NCBI RefSeq assembly: GCF_003996985.1 | Contig: NZ_RJJX01000004.1 | Location: 142,359-206,358 of the forward strand | Origin: Ancylomarina longa | GTDB taxonomy: Bacteria > Bacteroidota > Bacteroidia > Bacteroidales > Marinifilaceae | Direction: 5' to 3' | Length of the DNA: 64,000 nucleotides | In this document: positions 26,779 through 37,100 of the stretch, piece by piece | Position numbering within the stretch: the first letter of the stretch is position 1 | Layout: every line of letters starts with the position of its first letter | Translations under genes and position numbers: made by a program | Notes under the pieces: model-generated | The model's database searches: none | What the model was told of the DNA's origin: nothing | What the model saw: only the letters and a program-made list of their open reading frames with translations

Positions 26779-27654
26779 ATGCTTAATAGATCAATACTTG
26801 GAGTAGATATAGGAGGAACCAATATAAAAGCAGGTCTTATTTCGAATGACCAAATAATAAGAAAATGCACCAATCCTACAGGAGCTATGCGTTCGAAGGA
26901 GGAGATTCTACAGACTTTATTTGATACGATTGATGCGGTACTTACTCCTGAGGTTCAGGATATAGGTATTGGTGTTCCGGGTCTTCTAAATCTCGAAAAA
27001 GGTCAACTTTTGAATATTATCAATCTGCCAGCCTGGAAAAATCTTCCGCTTAGAGATATTGTACAAGACAAATACAATCGAAATGTTTATTTGAATAACG
27101 ATGCCAACTGTTTTGCACTGGGAGAAAAATATTTTGGAAAAGGAAAAAAAGTACACAATATGCTCGCCATTACCCTTGGCACAGGATTGGGAGGCGGTAT
27201 TATCTCCAACAATCAATTGGTTACCGGACTTTATGGAGGTGCTGGCGAAATAGGCTCTATACCCTATTTAGATGAGAATTTGGAAGCTTATTGCAGTAGT
27301 AAATTTTTCATTGACAAGCATCAGATTACAGGAAAAGAACTCTTCCTTCTAGCAGAACAAAATCAGGAACATGCCTTGCAGATATTTAAGGAATTTGGAA
27401 CCCATCTGGGAAAAATGATACACGAGGTACTCTTTATGCTGGCGCCGGAAATGATTGTTTTTGGAGGATCTATAAGTAAGGCATTTTGCTTTTTTCAAGA
27501 TGCACTTCAAAACGAATTGAATCAATTTCCTTTCGAATTGATCCGCGACAATGTACAAATTGAACAATCAGACTTAGAGGATGCGGCTTTATTTGGAGCA
27601 GCGGCACAATACTATAATTCTATTCTGACCCAAAATATAGCAGAAGAACAATAA
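26779..27654 (+). CDS. ROK-family sugar kinase (GlcNAc or glucose kinase)
   Basis: 291 residues. Phosphate motif LGVDIGGTNIKAGLI at the N-terminus, NDANCFALGE with the catalytic Asp, TLGTGLGGGII and GGAGEIGSIPY. Unlike most ROK proteins, the Cys-rich zinc motif is reduced (AYCSSKFF), as in some Bacteroidota members. Expected role: ATP-dependent phosphorylation of N-acetylglucosamine (or glucose) after import, feeding the NagB-like enzyme encoded upstream. It is 21 bp from the hexosaminidase gene. Confidence 0.85.
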   Translation: MLNRSILGVDIGGTNIKAGLISNDQIIRKCTNPTGAMRSKEEILQTLFDTIDAVLTPEVQDIGIGVPGLLNLEKGQLLNIINLPAWKNLPLRDIVQDKYNRNVYLNNDANCFALGEKYFGKGKKVHNMLAITLGTGLGGGIISNNQLVTGLYGGAGEIGSIPYLDENLEAYCSSKFFIDKHQITGKELFLLAEQNQEHALQIFKEFGTHLGKMIHEVLFMLAPEMIVFGGSISKAFCFFQDALQNELNQFPFELIRDNVQIEQSDLEDAALFGAAAQYYNSILTQNIAEEQ

Positions 27655-27675
27655 AAACCACACATACTCCAAGTT

Positions 27676-29973
27676 ATGAAAACGAATTACTTATTCTTGA
27701 TTCTATTGATACTTAGCATAGCTGCATGCTCAACATTTGAGTCTCCTAAGCTTTATCAAAAGCTATCCATCACCCCAAAACCTGTCGAGCTAGAGAGGAC
27801 AAACACACCCTTCTCTTTAGATAAAAATACAAGTATCGATTTTGATGATAATATCCCCGAATTAGCAATTGCTGCCGGGTATTTTAATAAATTTTTAAAA
27901 GATCAATACCATTTTCAATTGCCGGTAAATAAAAAATCCGACACTACAATTCGATTGGTCTTGAAAAAAATATCAGACAAACAGGAGGAATATCAACTAA
28001 TTGTAAATTCCGATTCAATTGTAATTACGGCCAATCAAACTCAAGGTATTTTACATGGACTGGAAAGCCTGAAGCAAATCATTTATCCCAGTCAGGAATT
28101 AAGTAATGGAAAAATAGAAATTCCGGGAGTGAAAATCACAGACTACCCAGCCTATTCCTGGAGGGGAATGCATCTCGATGTATGCCGACATTTCTTTCCC
28201 AAAGAGGAAATCCTCCAACTACTCGATGCAATGGCTGCCGCAAAGCTGAATATATTCCATTGGCATTTAACCGATGATCAGGGATGGAGAATTGAGATCA
28301 AGAAATATCCAAAACTAACTCAGATCGGAGCCTTTCGTGATTCTACAATTATTGGTCATATGGCAGACAATCCCAAAAAATATAAGGTGGAACGCTATGG
28401 CGAATATTATACCCAAGAGGATATTAAAGAAGTTGTTCAATATGCTGGCAATTTAGGAATTACAGTAGTCCCTGAAATCGAAATGCCTGGTCATGCTGTA
28501 GCTGCTTTACGAGCATACCCGCAATATTCATGCAATGGAAAACATGTGGATGACTTTAGTGAATGGGGCGTTTCCGATGATGTATATTGTGCCGGTAATG
28601 AAAAAACATTTGCCTTTCTACAGGATATTCTCTCTGAAGTAATTGATCTCTTCCCCTCTCCCTACATTCATATTGGAGGCGACGAATGTCCGAAAACGAA
28701 ATGGAAAACCTGTCCTAAATGTCAGGCGAAAATGCGGCTATTACATCTTGACAACGAAATGGAATTGCAAAGCTACTTCATCAAAAGAATAGAAAAATTT
28801 GTTCGATCAAAAGGAAAACGATTGGTTGGCTGGAACGAAATATTAGAAGGTGGATTGGCTGAAGGTGCCATGGTAATGTCGTGGCAGGGAGAAAAAGGTG
28901 GAATCGTAGCCGCCAAACAGGGACATGATGTAATTATGACTCCCAATGCGAAAGTATATCTGGATCATTACCAATCGAAATATTACGAACCGCTTGCTAT
29001 TGCAGGACTCACTACTCCTGAAGAAATCTATAACTGGTCGCCAATGCCAAAAGAATTAGATGCAAAATACAAGAAATTCATTCTTGGAGCTCAGGCTAAT
29101 GTATGGACAGAATACATTCCAAATAACGATCATTTGGAATATATGATATTTCCACGACTAATTGCTTTAAGCGAGATACTCTGGACAGGAAAAGACAGAA
29201 AAGATTTTGCTGATTTCACTAGCCGAATGAACGAAATGTATGCTCGATTAGATGCAATGCACATTCATTATAGAATTCCCTATCCCGAAAATCTACTTCC
29301 TTATAAAATTTTCACCAAACAGAAGATAGAGCTTCCCTTAACCAATGGAATTCCATCTTCAACCATCCTTTACACGCTCAATGGAGAAAATCCATTGGAA
29401 AAGGGAGAAAAATATACGAAACCACTCCTATTGAATTTAAAACAAGATGTGGAATTAAAAGCAGTAAGCGTGATGCCATCCGGCAGACATAGTGCTGTAA
29501 TAACATCCAGTTTACGGTACAGAAAACCCGAAAAGGCAATAAGAACAAATCATGTTAAAGCGGGATTAACTTATCATTTGTATAAAGGTGAATTTTCATC
29601 CGCAGAAAAATTGACAGGGAAACATACTACTGGAGTTATAGAGAGCTTAATGATTCCAAAAGAAACACCTGAACACTTTTTCGGATTACAATACGAGGGA
29701 CTGATAGAGGTACCTGAAGATGGAATGTATCAGTTCCGTCTGACAGCCGATGATGGTGCAACACTTTATATTCATAACAAGCTGGTGATTACCAGAGATG
29801 GCTTTTCCTATGGTAGCGATGCCGTCGGATATGCTTTACTAAAAAAAGGACTGCACCCCATTAGAATCAACTATTTTCAGGCAAAATATGGCAAAGAACT
29901 TCGGTTAGAAGCAAGCCTGAATGAAAATCAGACTCCAATACTGCTTCATTATTTTCACAAAGCACAGAACTAA
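27676..29973 (+). CDS. Beta-N-acetylhexosaminidase lipoprotein, GH20
   Basis: 765 residues. Lipobox SIAAC, Cys18. Domains in order: GH20b (about 28-155), GH20 catalytic barrel (about 158-515) with FHWHLTDDQGWR and the catalytic Asp336-Glu337 in HIGGDEC, a chitobiase C-terminal/Fn3-like strand region (about 535-620), and a PA14-like carbohydrate-binding domain (about 640-755: EGLIEVPEDGMYQFRLTADD, INYFQ). It releases terminal GlcNAc/GalNAc from chitooligosaccharides or glycans at the cell surface or in the periplasm, supplying the downstream NagX-like and MFS proteins. Confidence 0.93.
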   Translation: MKTNYLFLILLILSIAACSTFESPKLYQKLSITPKPVELERTNTPFSLDKNTSIDFDDNIPELAIAAGYFNKFLKDQYHFQLPVNKKSDTTIRLVLKKISDKQEEYQLIVNSDSIVITANQTQGILHGLESLKQIIYPSQELSNGKIEIPGVKITDYPAYSWRGMHLDVCRHFFPKEEILQLLDAMAAAKLNIFHWHLTDDQGWRIEIKKYPKLTQIGAFRDSTIIGHMADNPKKYKVERYGEYYTQEDIKEVVQYAGNLGITVVPEIEMPGHAVAALRAYPQYSCNGKHVDDFSEWGVSDDVYCAGNEKTFAFLQDILSEVIDLFPSPYIHIGGDECPKTKWKTCPKCQAKMRLLHLDNEMELQSYFIKRIEKFVRSKGKRLVGWNEILEGGLAEGAMVMSWQGEKGGIVAAKQGHDVIMTPNAKVYLDHYQSKYYEPLAIAGLTTPEEIYNWSPMPKELDAKYKKFILGAQANVWTEYIPNNDHLEYMIFPRLIALSEILWTGKDRKDFADFTSRMNEMYARLDAMHIHYRIPYPENLLPYKIFTKQKIELPLTNGIPSSTILYTLNGENPLEKGEKYTKPLLLNLKQDVELKAVSVMPSGRHSAVITSSLRYRKPEKAIRTNHVKAGLTYHLYKGEFSSAEKLTGKHTTGVIESLMIPKETPEHFFGLQYEGLIEVPEDGMYQFRLTADDGATLYIHNKLVITRDGFSYGSDAVGYALLKKGLHPIRINYFQAKYGKELRLEASLNENQTPILLHYFHKAQN

Positions 29974-29974
29974 A

Positions 29975-31075
29975 ATGACAGCATCTACAAATCCTAAAAA
30001 GCGATTGGCCTCCCTCGATGCATTTCGGGGATTCACCATTGCCGCAATGATCATCGTTAACACACCCGGATCCTGGAAACACGTATTTCCTCCTCTGCTA
30101 CACTCGCATTGGAACGGAATTACACCTACCGATCTGATATTCCCATTCTTTTTATTTATTGTTGGAGTTTCCATTGTATTGGCCTATTCTAAAAAAATAG
30201 TGAGCCAACCTCGCCCTATTTTATTAAAACATCTATTCAAACGCGCGGCACTTTTATTTATCATCGGAGTAATTCTAAACCTGATTGGAAGCGAATTTAC
30301 TGCAATCCGATTGCCAGGTGTTTTACAGCGCATATCCATCACTTTTCTGGTTGGAGCTCTCCTGTTTATATACACCAAGCGAAGAACACAATTCTACATT
30401 GCCGGAAGCCTTCTCCTTATTTATTGGGCTCTGATGAAATTAGTTCCTGTTCCTGAATTTGGCGCAGGTGTTCTGGAACCGGGAAAAAATCTGGCAAACT
30501 ATATCGATCATCTGCTTATTCCATTCAAAATGTATGAAGGTAGCTGGGATCCGGAAGGAATACTTTCTACTATTCCAGCCATAGCAAGTACCATCACCGG
30601 AATGTTTACCGGATATATCATTCTCAGCAAGGAAAGCGATATGCAAAAGTTAGTTCTAATATTTGTGAGCGGATTTCTAATGCTTATTAGCGGTGTTGTG
30701 CTAGGATGGTTTTTCCCAATCAACAAAAATCTATGGACGAGTTCCTATGTTTTATACACTTCGGGATTAGCAAATTTAGGACTTGCTACCATCTATTACT
30801 TTATGGATGTGAAAGCTTATCTGCAATGGGGAAAAACAGGTGTTATTTTTGGCACTAATGCCATTACAGCTTATATCATCCATTACCTTCTGATGATGCC
30901 ATTATCGCAAATAAACATAGGCAGTGCAAGTATTCAAGCTCACTTTATGAATCTGTTCGCAAACATGCATGTCATGCCGGAAATAGCTTCCCTGACCTGG
31001 GCTTTACTTTATACCAGTCTCTGTTTTATTCCGGTTTGGCTTTTATATCAGAAAAAAATATTTCTTAAAATTTAA
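29975..31075 (+). CDS. NagX-like membrane acyltransferase (HGSNAT/DUF5009 family)
   Basis: 366 residues from ATG 29975, one base after the hexosaminidase stop codon; an upstream in-frame start would overlap that gene. N-terminal RLASLDAFRGFTIAAMIIVN with SWKHVFPPLLHS and WNGITPTDLIFPFFLFIVG is the signature of the heparan-alpha-glucosaminide N-acetyltransferase-like family; about 10 membrane helices. In GlcNAc clusters of Bacteroidota and Shewanella this gene (nagX) lies beside nagP; its activity is unproven there, possibly re-acetylation or oligosaccharide handling. It is followed by the MFS permease. Confidence 0.85.
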   Translation: MTASTNPKKRLASLDAFRGFTIAAMIIVNTPGSWKHVFPPLLHSHWNGITPTDLIFPFFLFIVGVSIVLAYSKKIVSQPRPILLKHLFKRAALLFIIGVILNLIGSEFTAIRLPGVLQRISITFLVGALLFIYTKRRTQFYIAGSLLLIYWALMKLVPVPEFGAGVLEPGKNLANYIDHLLIPFKMYEGSWDPEGILSTIPAIASTITGMFTGYIILSKESDMQKLVLIFVSGFLMLISGVVLGWFFPINKNLWTSSYVLYTSGLANLGLATIYYFMDVKAYLQWGKTGVIFGTNAITAYIIHYLLMMPLSQINIGSASIQAHFMNLFANMHVMPEIASLTWALLYTSLCFIPVWLLYQKKIFLKI

Positions 31076-31139
31076 TAGGGGCGGAATAGCTATGTCTTTG
31101 CCAATCTCTAAACTGTTTACAATTAATTAGTATAAAAAC

Positions 31140-32384
31140 ATGACACATTCAAATACAAAAAATAACTATCTCATTCCGCTAATCATTATTGGTATTCTCT
31201 TTTTTGTTATCGGCTTTGGCGTAGGCATTAGTGGGTTTCTAACACCCTTTTTACAAGATGCCTTTCACCTGAAAGCCAGTGAATCTTACCTGGTTACTGC
31301 GGCAATTTTTTCTGCCTTTGTGGTTTTCGGAGCTCCAGCCGGATGGCTTATCAAAAAAATAGGATACAAAAAAGGGATGGTGGTTGCTTTCTTCATTATG
31401 GCAGTAGGTATGCTGCTCTTTGTACCGTCGGCAAAAGAATTAAGTTTCAAGCTGTTTCTTATTGCACTATTTATAGGAGGAATTGGAAATACTCTATTGC
31501 AAGCCTCGGTAAATCCCTATGTTACCATCGTTGGTCCACAGGAAAGTGCCGCCATGCGAATGAGTTTAATGGGTGTAATGAATAAATCGGCATGGTGGAT
31601 GAGTTCTTTGTTTTTAGGAATCTTCATGGATTTAAAACATGTAGCCTTACAAGATATTGTCCTTCCCTTTTATATTGTTGCCGGAATATTGCTTGTCTTG
31701 GGAATTTTTATGTGGTTTGCCCCACTTCCTGAAGTGAAAGCAGACGGAGAAGAAGAAGATTCCGAAGATGAAAATAAGAGGAGCTATGCTTATGGAAAAA
31801 AAAATATCTTCCAATTTCCACACCTGCTACTTGGTGTATTGGCTCTATTTCTATATGTAGGAGTAGAAACCCTGCCGATGGCTTCCATCATTGGATATGC
31901 AAAAAGCATATTTGGCGATACCAAAGGAAATTTAGACTCCTTTGCCATGTATGTTCCTCTAGGCTTGGTTTGTGGTTATATTTTAGGAGTGATAGCCATT
32001 CCTCGTTTAATTTCTCAAACCAATGCGCTTATTCTTTTTGCAGTATTAGGCATCGTAAGTTCTTTATTACTGATTTATTTGCCCGGAAACATTAGTATCT
32101 ACATGATGGCATTAATAGGATTTTCCAATTCATTAATGTGGCCAGCAATATGGCCACTGGCGATTGTCGATTTGGGTAAATTTACGAAAACAGGAGCTTC
32201 CTTATTGGTTATGGGTATTGTTGGAGGAGCAGTTATTCCACTTCTTTTCGGCCTTCTTCTTGATATGGTGAAAACATCAGAAGTAGCAATGAGCTCAGAT
32301 TATCAGTCTGCCTACTGGATTTTTATTCCAGCCTATTTGTACATTCTCTTCTTTGCTGTTAAAGGAAATAAAATAAGAAATTAA
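31140..32384 (+). CDS. Sugar MFS permease, NagP/FucP type
   Basis: 414 residues, about 12 membrane segments. FGVGISGFLTPFLQDAFHL, the conserved FGAPAGWLIKKIGYKKGM loop and NTLLQASVNPYVTIVGP match the FucP/GluP/NagP proton-sugar symporters of Bacteroidota. An acidic loop (EEEDSEDENK) sits mid-protein between the two halves. Context makes GlcNAc the likely substrate. Last gene of the cluster; a terminator follows at 32450. Confidence 0.88.
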   Translation: MTHSNTKNNYLIPLIIIGILFFVIGFGVGISGFLTPFLQDAFHLKASESYLVTAAIFSAFVVFGAPAGWLIKKIGYKKGMVVAFFIMAVGMLLFVPSAKELSFKLFLIALFIGGIGNTLLQASVNPYVTIVGPQESAAMRMSLMGVMNKSAWWMSSLFLGIFMDLKHVALQDIVLPFYIVAGILLVLGIFMWFAPLPEVKADGEEEDSEDENKRSYAYGKKNIFQFPHLLLGVLALFLYVGVETLPMASIIGYAKSIFGDTKGNLDSFAMYVPLGLVCGYILGVIAIPRLISQTNALILFAVLGIVSSLLLIYLPGNISIYMMALIGFSNSLMWPAIWPLAIVDLGKFTKTGASLLVMGIVGGAVIPLLFGLLLDMVKTSEVAMSSDYQSAYWIFIPAYLYILFFAVKGNKIRN

Positions 32385-32449
32385 AGTTTTTGGTTCTCAA
32401 AGGGCTCTGGCAATTCGAGCCTTTTGTACCAATTTTGTAGTAGTAGTGT

Positions 32450-32477
32450 AAAAGGAGGCTTTCGCCTCCTTTTTTTT
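32450..32477 (+). terminator. Terminator of the GlcNAc operon
   Basis: AAAGGAGGC (32451-32459), loop TTTC, GCCTCCTTT, then a long T-run. Confidence 0.9.
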
Positions 32478-32487
32478 AATCCAAATT

Positions 32488-33309
32488 TTAATGATTATAA
32501 ATATGAACATCATTTTGTGGGAATGGTATTCCAATTTTATTCTTATCAAATTCTTTTTTCACAGTTTCCTGCATATAAAAGAAAACCTCCCAATAATCAG
32601 CAGCATTCACCCAAGCCCGAACTACGAAATTCACAGAGCTGTCTGCCAATTCTGAAACAGCAATAAAATGAGCAGGATCCTTTAGCACCTTAGGATGATT
32701 AACAAGTAAACCTTCCAATACGCTTTTGGCTTTATCAATATCATCGGAATAACCAATACCAAAACTCATATCCACCCTACGAGTTGGTTGAGTAGAATAG
32801 TTGATCATCGAACCGGTAGATAAACCACCATTAGGAATGATTATGGTTTTATTATCCAGTGATAAAATGATGGTATTGAATAATTGAATCTCCTTCACTA
32901 CACCCAAATATCCTTGTGCCTCCAACACATCGCCCACCTTAAATGGTTTAAAAATTAAGATGATAACTCCACCTGCAAAATTCTGTAAAGTGCCCGACAA
33001 AGCCAAGCCTACAGCCAATCCTGCTGCACCTAAAATGGCAATAAAAGAAGTCATTTGAACGCCAACCATTCCAATAACAGATATTAGCAGCATCACTTTT
33101 AGTAGAATGGAGAACAAGCTAATAACAAAAGGCTTTAAAGTTTCATCCATCTCCTTTTTATCCATCAAGTTCTTCACTCCCTTAGTAAGCATTTTAATAA
33201 TCCACAATCCGATAAGAAGGGTTACTAATGCAAGTAATAATTTTGGTGCATACATCATCACCATTGACCATACCTGATCCGATTTACTCATAATAAAATC
33301 CATATCCAT
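32488..33309 (-). CDS. Small-conductance mechanosensitive channel, MscS family
   Basis: 273 residues. Three N-terminal membrane helices, with the pore helix ILGAAGLAVGLALSGTLQNFAGG (Gly/Ala packing pattern of MscS TM3), then the beta domain with FKPFKVGDVLEAQG and IIPNGGLSTGSMINYS, and the alpha/beta C-terminal domain. It releases osmolytes during hypo-osmotic shock. Monocistronic, convergent with the GlcNAc operon. Confidence 0.92.
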   Translation of the reverse strand: MDMDFIMSKSDQVWSMVMMYAPKLLLALVTLLIGLWIIKMLTKGVKNLMDKKEMDETLKPFVISLFSILLKVMLLISVIGMVGVQMTSFIAILGAAGLAVGLALSGTLQNFAGGVIILIFKPFKVGDVLEAQGYLGVVKEIQLFNTIILSLDNKTIIIPNGGLSTGSMINYSTQPTRRVDMSFGIGYSDDIDKAKSVLEGLLVNHPKVLKDPAHFIAVSELADSSVNFVVRAWVNAADYWEVFFYMQETVKKEFDKNKIGIPFPQNDVHIYNH

Positions 33310-33562
33310 TTTTATAAAGTTTAATTAATTGGTCTTATTCCGTATCCATTTCAGGAATCTGAATTCCAGGTCTATTTTGAATATTAGCACAGTGCTAAAA
33401 AGCTCACTTTTGGCATTTTCAAAACAGATTAAACTAAATTTAAATAAAAATGATGCAAATAAAAAACCTGAGCTTTATCAGAATTGATAAAACCCAGGTT
33501 TACTTATTAGTTTTTATTAAACAGACGTTCTGTTTATTTCATTCGCTTCCGTGTATTAACAC

Positions 33563-35368
33563 CTATGCGTCTCTTCTTTTTCTATCCGAATATCTGGAAC
33601 CTTCGCTCTTTCTTTTTCTATCGCGGTAGGATTCTTTTTTATATCCTCCCCGATCCGAAGATCTGCGATCTGAAAATCTGCGATCCGAACCACCTCTGTC
33701 TGATCTGGAACCACCTGATCTTGGAGAATTCCCTTTACGATGGCTACTTTGTGTAGGATCATCACCAGAAATTTCAATACGAATAGTACGTCCACCAACA
33801 ACAGCACCGGCAAAACCTTTGATGATTTCATCGGTATATTGCTTCTCTACATCAAAAAAGGAGAATACACCTTTCAAGTCAACGCGACCGATATTCTTCC
33901 CTCTCACACCACATTGTTTGTGAATCAAATTCAATAAACGAGGAACGTCGATACCATCTTTTTTACCAACATTAATAAACATTCTATCTTCGTTACTATC
34001 CCCTCTGTCACTAGCTCGTATGGCACGTTTTTGAGTAGAAGACTTCATATTCAAATCTGGCGTATTCTTGTAATACTCCCAGAATCGGTTAAATTCAAGA
34101 GATACGAATCTTTTAATCAAATCCTCTCGATCCAAATCTTTCAATTCCTCATTGATACCATCTAAAAATGGTGCAATTTCGGTTTCCTCTACATTTACTT
34201 CCTGCACACGATGCATAAAGTTTAACAACTGTCTTTCGCAAACTTCCTCTCCAACAGGAATTTTTACCTGAGCAAATTCAACTTTCAATTTGCGAGCAAG
34301 ATTTTTCACTTTTCGCTCATCTCGGGGAGTAATTAAAGAAATAGAAATTCCTTTTTTACCAGCACGTGCAGTTCTACCACTTCGATGTGTATAAAACTCT
34401 AATTCGTCTGGCAAATTATAATGAATCACATGGGTAAGATCATCCACATCAATACCACGAGCTGCCACATCAGTAGCAACCAATAATTGAAGTGTACGAT
34501 TTTTAAAGTTACGCATTACACGGTCTCGCTGCACCTGAGTAAGATCACCATGAATCGCATCGGCATTGTAACCATCTTTCATTAATAATTCGGCAACTTC
34601 CTGCGTTTCCTTTCGGGTACGGCAAAAAACAATACCAAATATATCAGGATAATAATCCACTACACGTTTTAAAACATTATAGTGATCTCTGTTGTTCAAA
34701 AGATAATACTGATGCTCAATGTTAACATTGGTAGCATTTGCAGTACCTACAGTAACCTCTACCGGATCGGTCATGTAGTTTTTAGAAATCCGACGAACTT
34801 CAGGAGGCATGGTTGCAGAAAACAACCAGGTTAATTTTTCCTCTGAAGTAGTAGCCAGAATTTCGTCTATATCTTCCTTGAATCCCATATTAAGCATTTC
34901 ATCTGCTTCGTCAAGAATTAAGTATTCAATTTTTGATAGATTTACTGCTCTTCGTCTAATCATATCAAGAAGACGGCCCGGAGTAGCAACAATAACATGT
35001 GCTCCTCGTCTTAATTTTCGGATTTGATCATCAATGCTAGCGCCGCCATACACGTTCACTACACTGAGGTTCAAAATATTCTTAGAAAATAATCTTAAGT
35101 CTTCTGCAATTTGAATTCCCAATTCCCTTGTAGGGGATAGAATCAAAGCTTGTGGTAATTTTTCCTCCTGCTCGATAAGTTCGAGCAAAGGCAAACCATA
35201 AGCCGCCGTTTTTCCTGTTCCTGTTTGAGCCAAACCAACAAAATCAGATCTTCCTTCTAAAAGAACTGGTATCGCTTTTTCTTGAATAGGAGTTGGATTT
35301 TCGAAGCCTAATTCAGAAATGGCTTCGAGGATAGCCTTTGACAGGCCAAGATTTTCAAATGAATTCAT
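33563..35368 (-). CDS. DEAD-box RNA helicase, CsdA/DeaD type
   Basis: 601 residues from ATG 35368 (MNSFENLGLS); in-frame sequence upstream is not helicase-like. Motifs: Q motif GFENPTPIQ, AQTGTGKT, PTRELGIQ, TPGRLLD, DEADEML, SAT, then RTRKETQEVAELL, TDVAARGID and HRSGRTARAG. Residues about 475-555 are a DbpA-type RNA-binding domain (FINVGKKDGIDVPRLLNLI). The tail is Arg/Ser/Gly-rich (DRGGSDRRFSDRRSSDRGGY), which adds non-specific RNA affinity. It probably acts in ribosome assembly and RNA unwinding, particularly in the cold. TAGCTTTG at 35551-35544 may be its -7 box, implying a leader of about 170 nt. Confidence 0.92.
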   Translation of the reverse strand: MNSFENLGLSKAILEAISELGFENPTPIQEKAIPVLLEGRSDFVGLAQTGTGKTAAYGLPLLELIEQEEKLPQALILSPTRELGIQIAEDLRLFSKNILNLSVVNVYGGASIDDQIRKLRRGAHVIVATPGRLLDMIRRRAVNLSKIEYLILDEADEMLNMGFKEDIDEILATTSEEKLTWLFSATMPPEVRRISKNYMTDPVEVTVGTANATNVNIEHQYYLLNNRDHYNVLKRVVDYYPDIFGIVFCRTRKETQEVAELLMKDGYNADAIHGDLTQVQRDRVMRNFKNRTLQLLVATDVAARGIDVDDLTHVIHYNLPDELEFYTHRSGRTARAGKKGISISLITPRDERKVKNLARKLKVEFAQVKIPVGEEVCERQLLNFMHRVQEVNVEETEIAPFLDGINEELKDLDREDLIKRFVSLEFNRFWEYYKNTPDLNMKSSTQKRAIRASDRGDSNEDRMFINVGKKDGIDVPRLLNLIHKQCGVRGKNIGRVDLKGVFSFFDVEKQYTDEIIKGFAGAVVGGRTIRIEISGDDPTQSSHRKGNSPRSGGSRSDRGGSDRRFSDRRSSDRGGYKKESYRDRKRKSEGSRYSDRKRRDA

Positions 35369-35543
35369 TCTATAAAATTTATGAGCGGCAAAGATAACAA
35401 TTAATACAGGAAGTCTATTGTATTGGTTGCTAGAATTTAGCACAATCGTATTTAAAACCTTTCCGGATAATAAATTACTGTAGTTCACCCCTCTGGTAGT
35501 AAGCTGGAATTTTTGTTTTTCCAAACTGATACTTTGTTTAGGA

Positions 35544-35551
35544 CAAAGCTA
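35544..35551 (-). promoter_or_regulatory. Possible -7 box for the DEAD-box helicase
   Basis: TAGCTTTG on the minus strand matches TAnnTTTG, but no TTG is found at the expected spacing. Weak. Confidence 0.3.
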
Positions 35552-35721
35552 TTTATTGTAAGGTTTAAAGATACTATCATCTTTATACCAAAAAATGATA
35601 GTGATAAGAAGAAAAGGTGTTGTGCGATGCAAGCTATCGGTTCGGAACACAGATCTAACAGATAATCACGAATAACAACAATCCCTTTGCAATTCTGCTA
35701 TGCTTTCAATTTCCATCGATA

Positions 35722-35822
35722 ATCGCATTTGAACAAAACTGTACTTGTAATATTACAATGCGCTGCACTTCTGCGAAAAACCTAAAATGAAGAGCTATTA
35801 ATATTGAACAACGCTGTTGCTT
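35722..35822 (+). repeat. Dispersed intergenic element, copy B
   Basis: Aligns with 301-397 over its full length (shared ATCGCATTT, TGCGCTGCAC, AGCTAT, AACGCTGTTGCTT). It lies in the 725-bp gap between the helicase and the helical protein gene, which otherwise holds only the inverted core copy at 35897-35920 and a terminator. Confidence 0.6.
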
Positions 35823-35896
35823 TAATCGCAAACCCCAAAAATGGCTTAGATACAGCGTACCGAAATTTTTATAGCATGCTGAGCTTGTGGTGCAGC

Positions 35897-35920
35897 AAAG
35901 GTGCAGCGCACCGAAATATT
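35897..35920 (-). repeat. Inverted partial copy of the dispersed element core
   Basis: AAAGGTGCAGCGCACCGAAA and the next four bases are the reverse complement of 323-346. Confidence 0.55.
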
Positions 35921-36035
35921 TAAATCTTCAGGAAAGTGCGCATTAGCAACAGATTGCTTCTTTCGCTATCGCTTCATCGCAACAACAGCTAAATTTGTTG
36001 CTTTAACATCAATCAATTACATCTACCCGGAATAC

Positions 36036-36082
36036 CATAAAAAAACTCCTCTTCCGGTGCATCCAAACCAGAAGAGGAGTTT
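36036..36082 (-). terminator. Terminator of the 231-residue protein gene
   Basis: AAACTCCTCTTC (36043-36054) pairs perfectly with GAAGAGGAGTTT (36071-36082); on the minus strand a U-run follows. Confidence 0.8.
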
Positions 36083-36093
36083 ATTATCAGATT

Positions 36094-36789
36094 TTAGGAT
36101 TCGATTAAATCATCGCTCGAATTCTGCGATGACTTGGGTTTCGGCAAACTATATTTTGCCAATTGCGCCTCATCGTCGCTAAAAATAATCCGTGCCACAT
36201 CGCTTAAAGGTTTCACTAACCCATAAACTTTATTCAATAATTGGCTCCGATCCTGAGTTAACACGCCACGTTCTTTTTTAAATTTCTCCTGCTCGATGTT
36301 GGCAGTTTTCAATCTTTCTGCCTTCTGAAACAAGGAGTCAATAAGCATCGCATTACATCCTTCGGCAAGCAACTCGTTTTTATACTCGGCAGTAATTTCG
36401 GCATGCTCTTCCATAAAATAAATGAGCTTAGCTTGCGAATTACGCACTTTATGCAAATCACGAAAACCAAATTGATTTTGTACAGCTTCATTGTCTTTAA
36501 AAGCCTTGCGTACAAAATAAGAAATGGATTTATAAGCATGATTGCAATCACTCATGGCATCGAGCACCTTTTGGGTACACTCGGCCATTTCGTTCATCAC
36601 AATCTGATCCGATTTTTGCGTTTTAACCGCAGCAATCGATTCTTTTATCGCATTTCCGTATTCTGCTGTAAAAGTAGAATCAAAAGCAATAAACTCTTCC
36701 GCATTGGCAGGATACAATTCTGCTACTACCTCTGCATATTCCAGAAGAACAGCTTCCGGAATTTTAAATAATCTGTCATTATTCGACAT
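36094..36789 (-). CDS. All-helical protein of unknown function
   Basis: 231 residues from ATG 36789 (MSNNDRLFKIPEAV). It is predicted to be entirely alpha-helical, with no signal peptide, no membrane segment and no catalytic motif; the tail is Ser/Asp-rich (KPKSSQNSSDDLIES). Size and helix pattern are reminiscent of the DUF6261-like protein at 9751, though I cannot show homology by eye. It has its own terminator, and a 101-bp tandem repeat begins about 310 bp upstream; it is also the gene nearest to the non-effector side of the CRISPR array. No function assigned. Confidence 0.6.
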   Translation of the reverse strand: MSNNDRLFKIPEAVLLEYAEVVAELYPANAEEFIAFDSTFTAEYGNAIKESIAAVKTQKSDQIVMNEMAECTQKVLDAMSDCNHAYKSISYFVRKAFKDNEAVQNQFGFRDLHKVRNSQAKLIYFMEEHAEITAEYKNELLAEGCNAMLIDSLFQKAERLKTANIEQEKFKKERGVLTQDRSQLLNKVYGLVKPLSDVARIIFSDDEAQLAKYSLPKPKSSQNSSDDLIES

Positions 36790-37100
36790 AAGTTTTAAAA
36801 TTAAAAAGTTAATTCTAATCTTGGATGCATCATTTTCATCAAAAGAAATTAACATACGAGGAGTAGTCGGATTTTTCAGATTTTATTTCCATACGAATGA
36901 ACTCGTGCAGCAATATATCTACCGCAAAAATTTATCGAAATCAAAAAATCACCAACAAACCTCCTCTGCCTGCTATTACTAATCATGATGATATTACTGC
37001 CGCCATTCAACGACAGTAAGAGGAAGAAGAGGAATATCCGGTTCGAATCCTGAACATCGGAATATTCCCCTGGGTTTATCTAATAAACTGTATGTACTGC

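Noticed and set aside
33563-35524. 52-residue N-terminal extension of the DEAD-box helicase
   Set aside because: No helicase similarity; MNSFENLGL at 35368 is the usual start.
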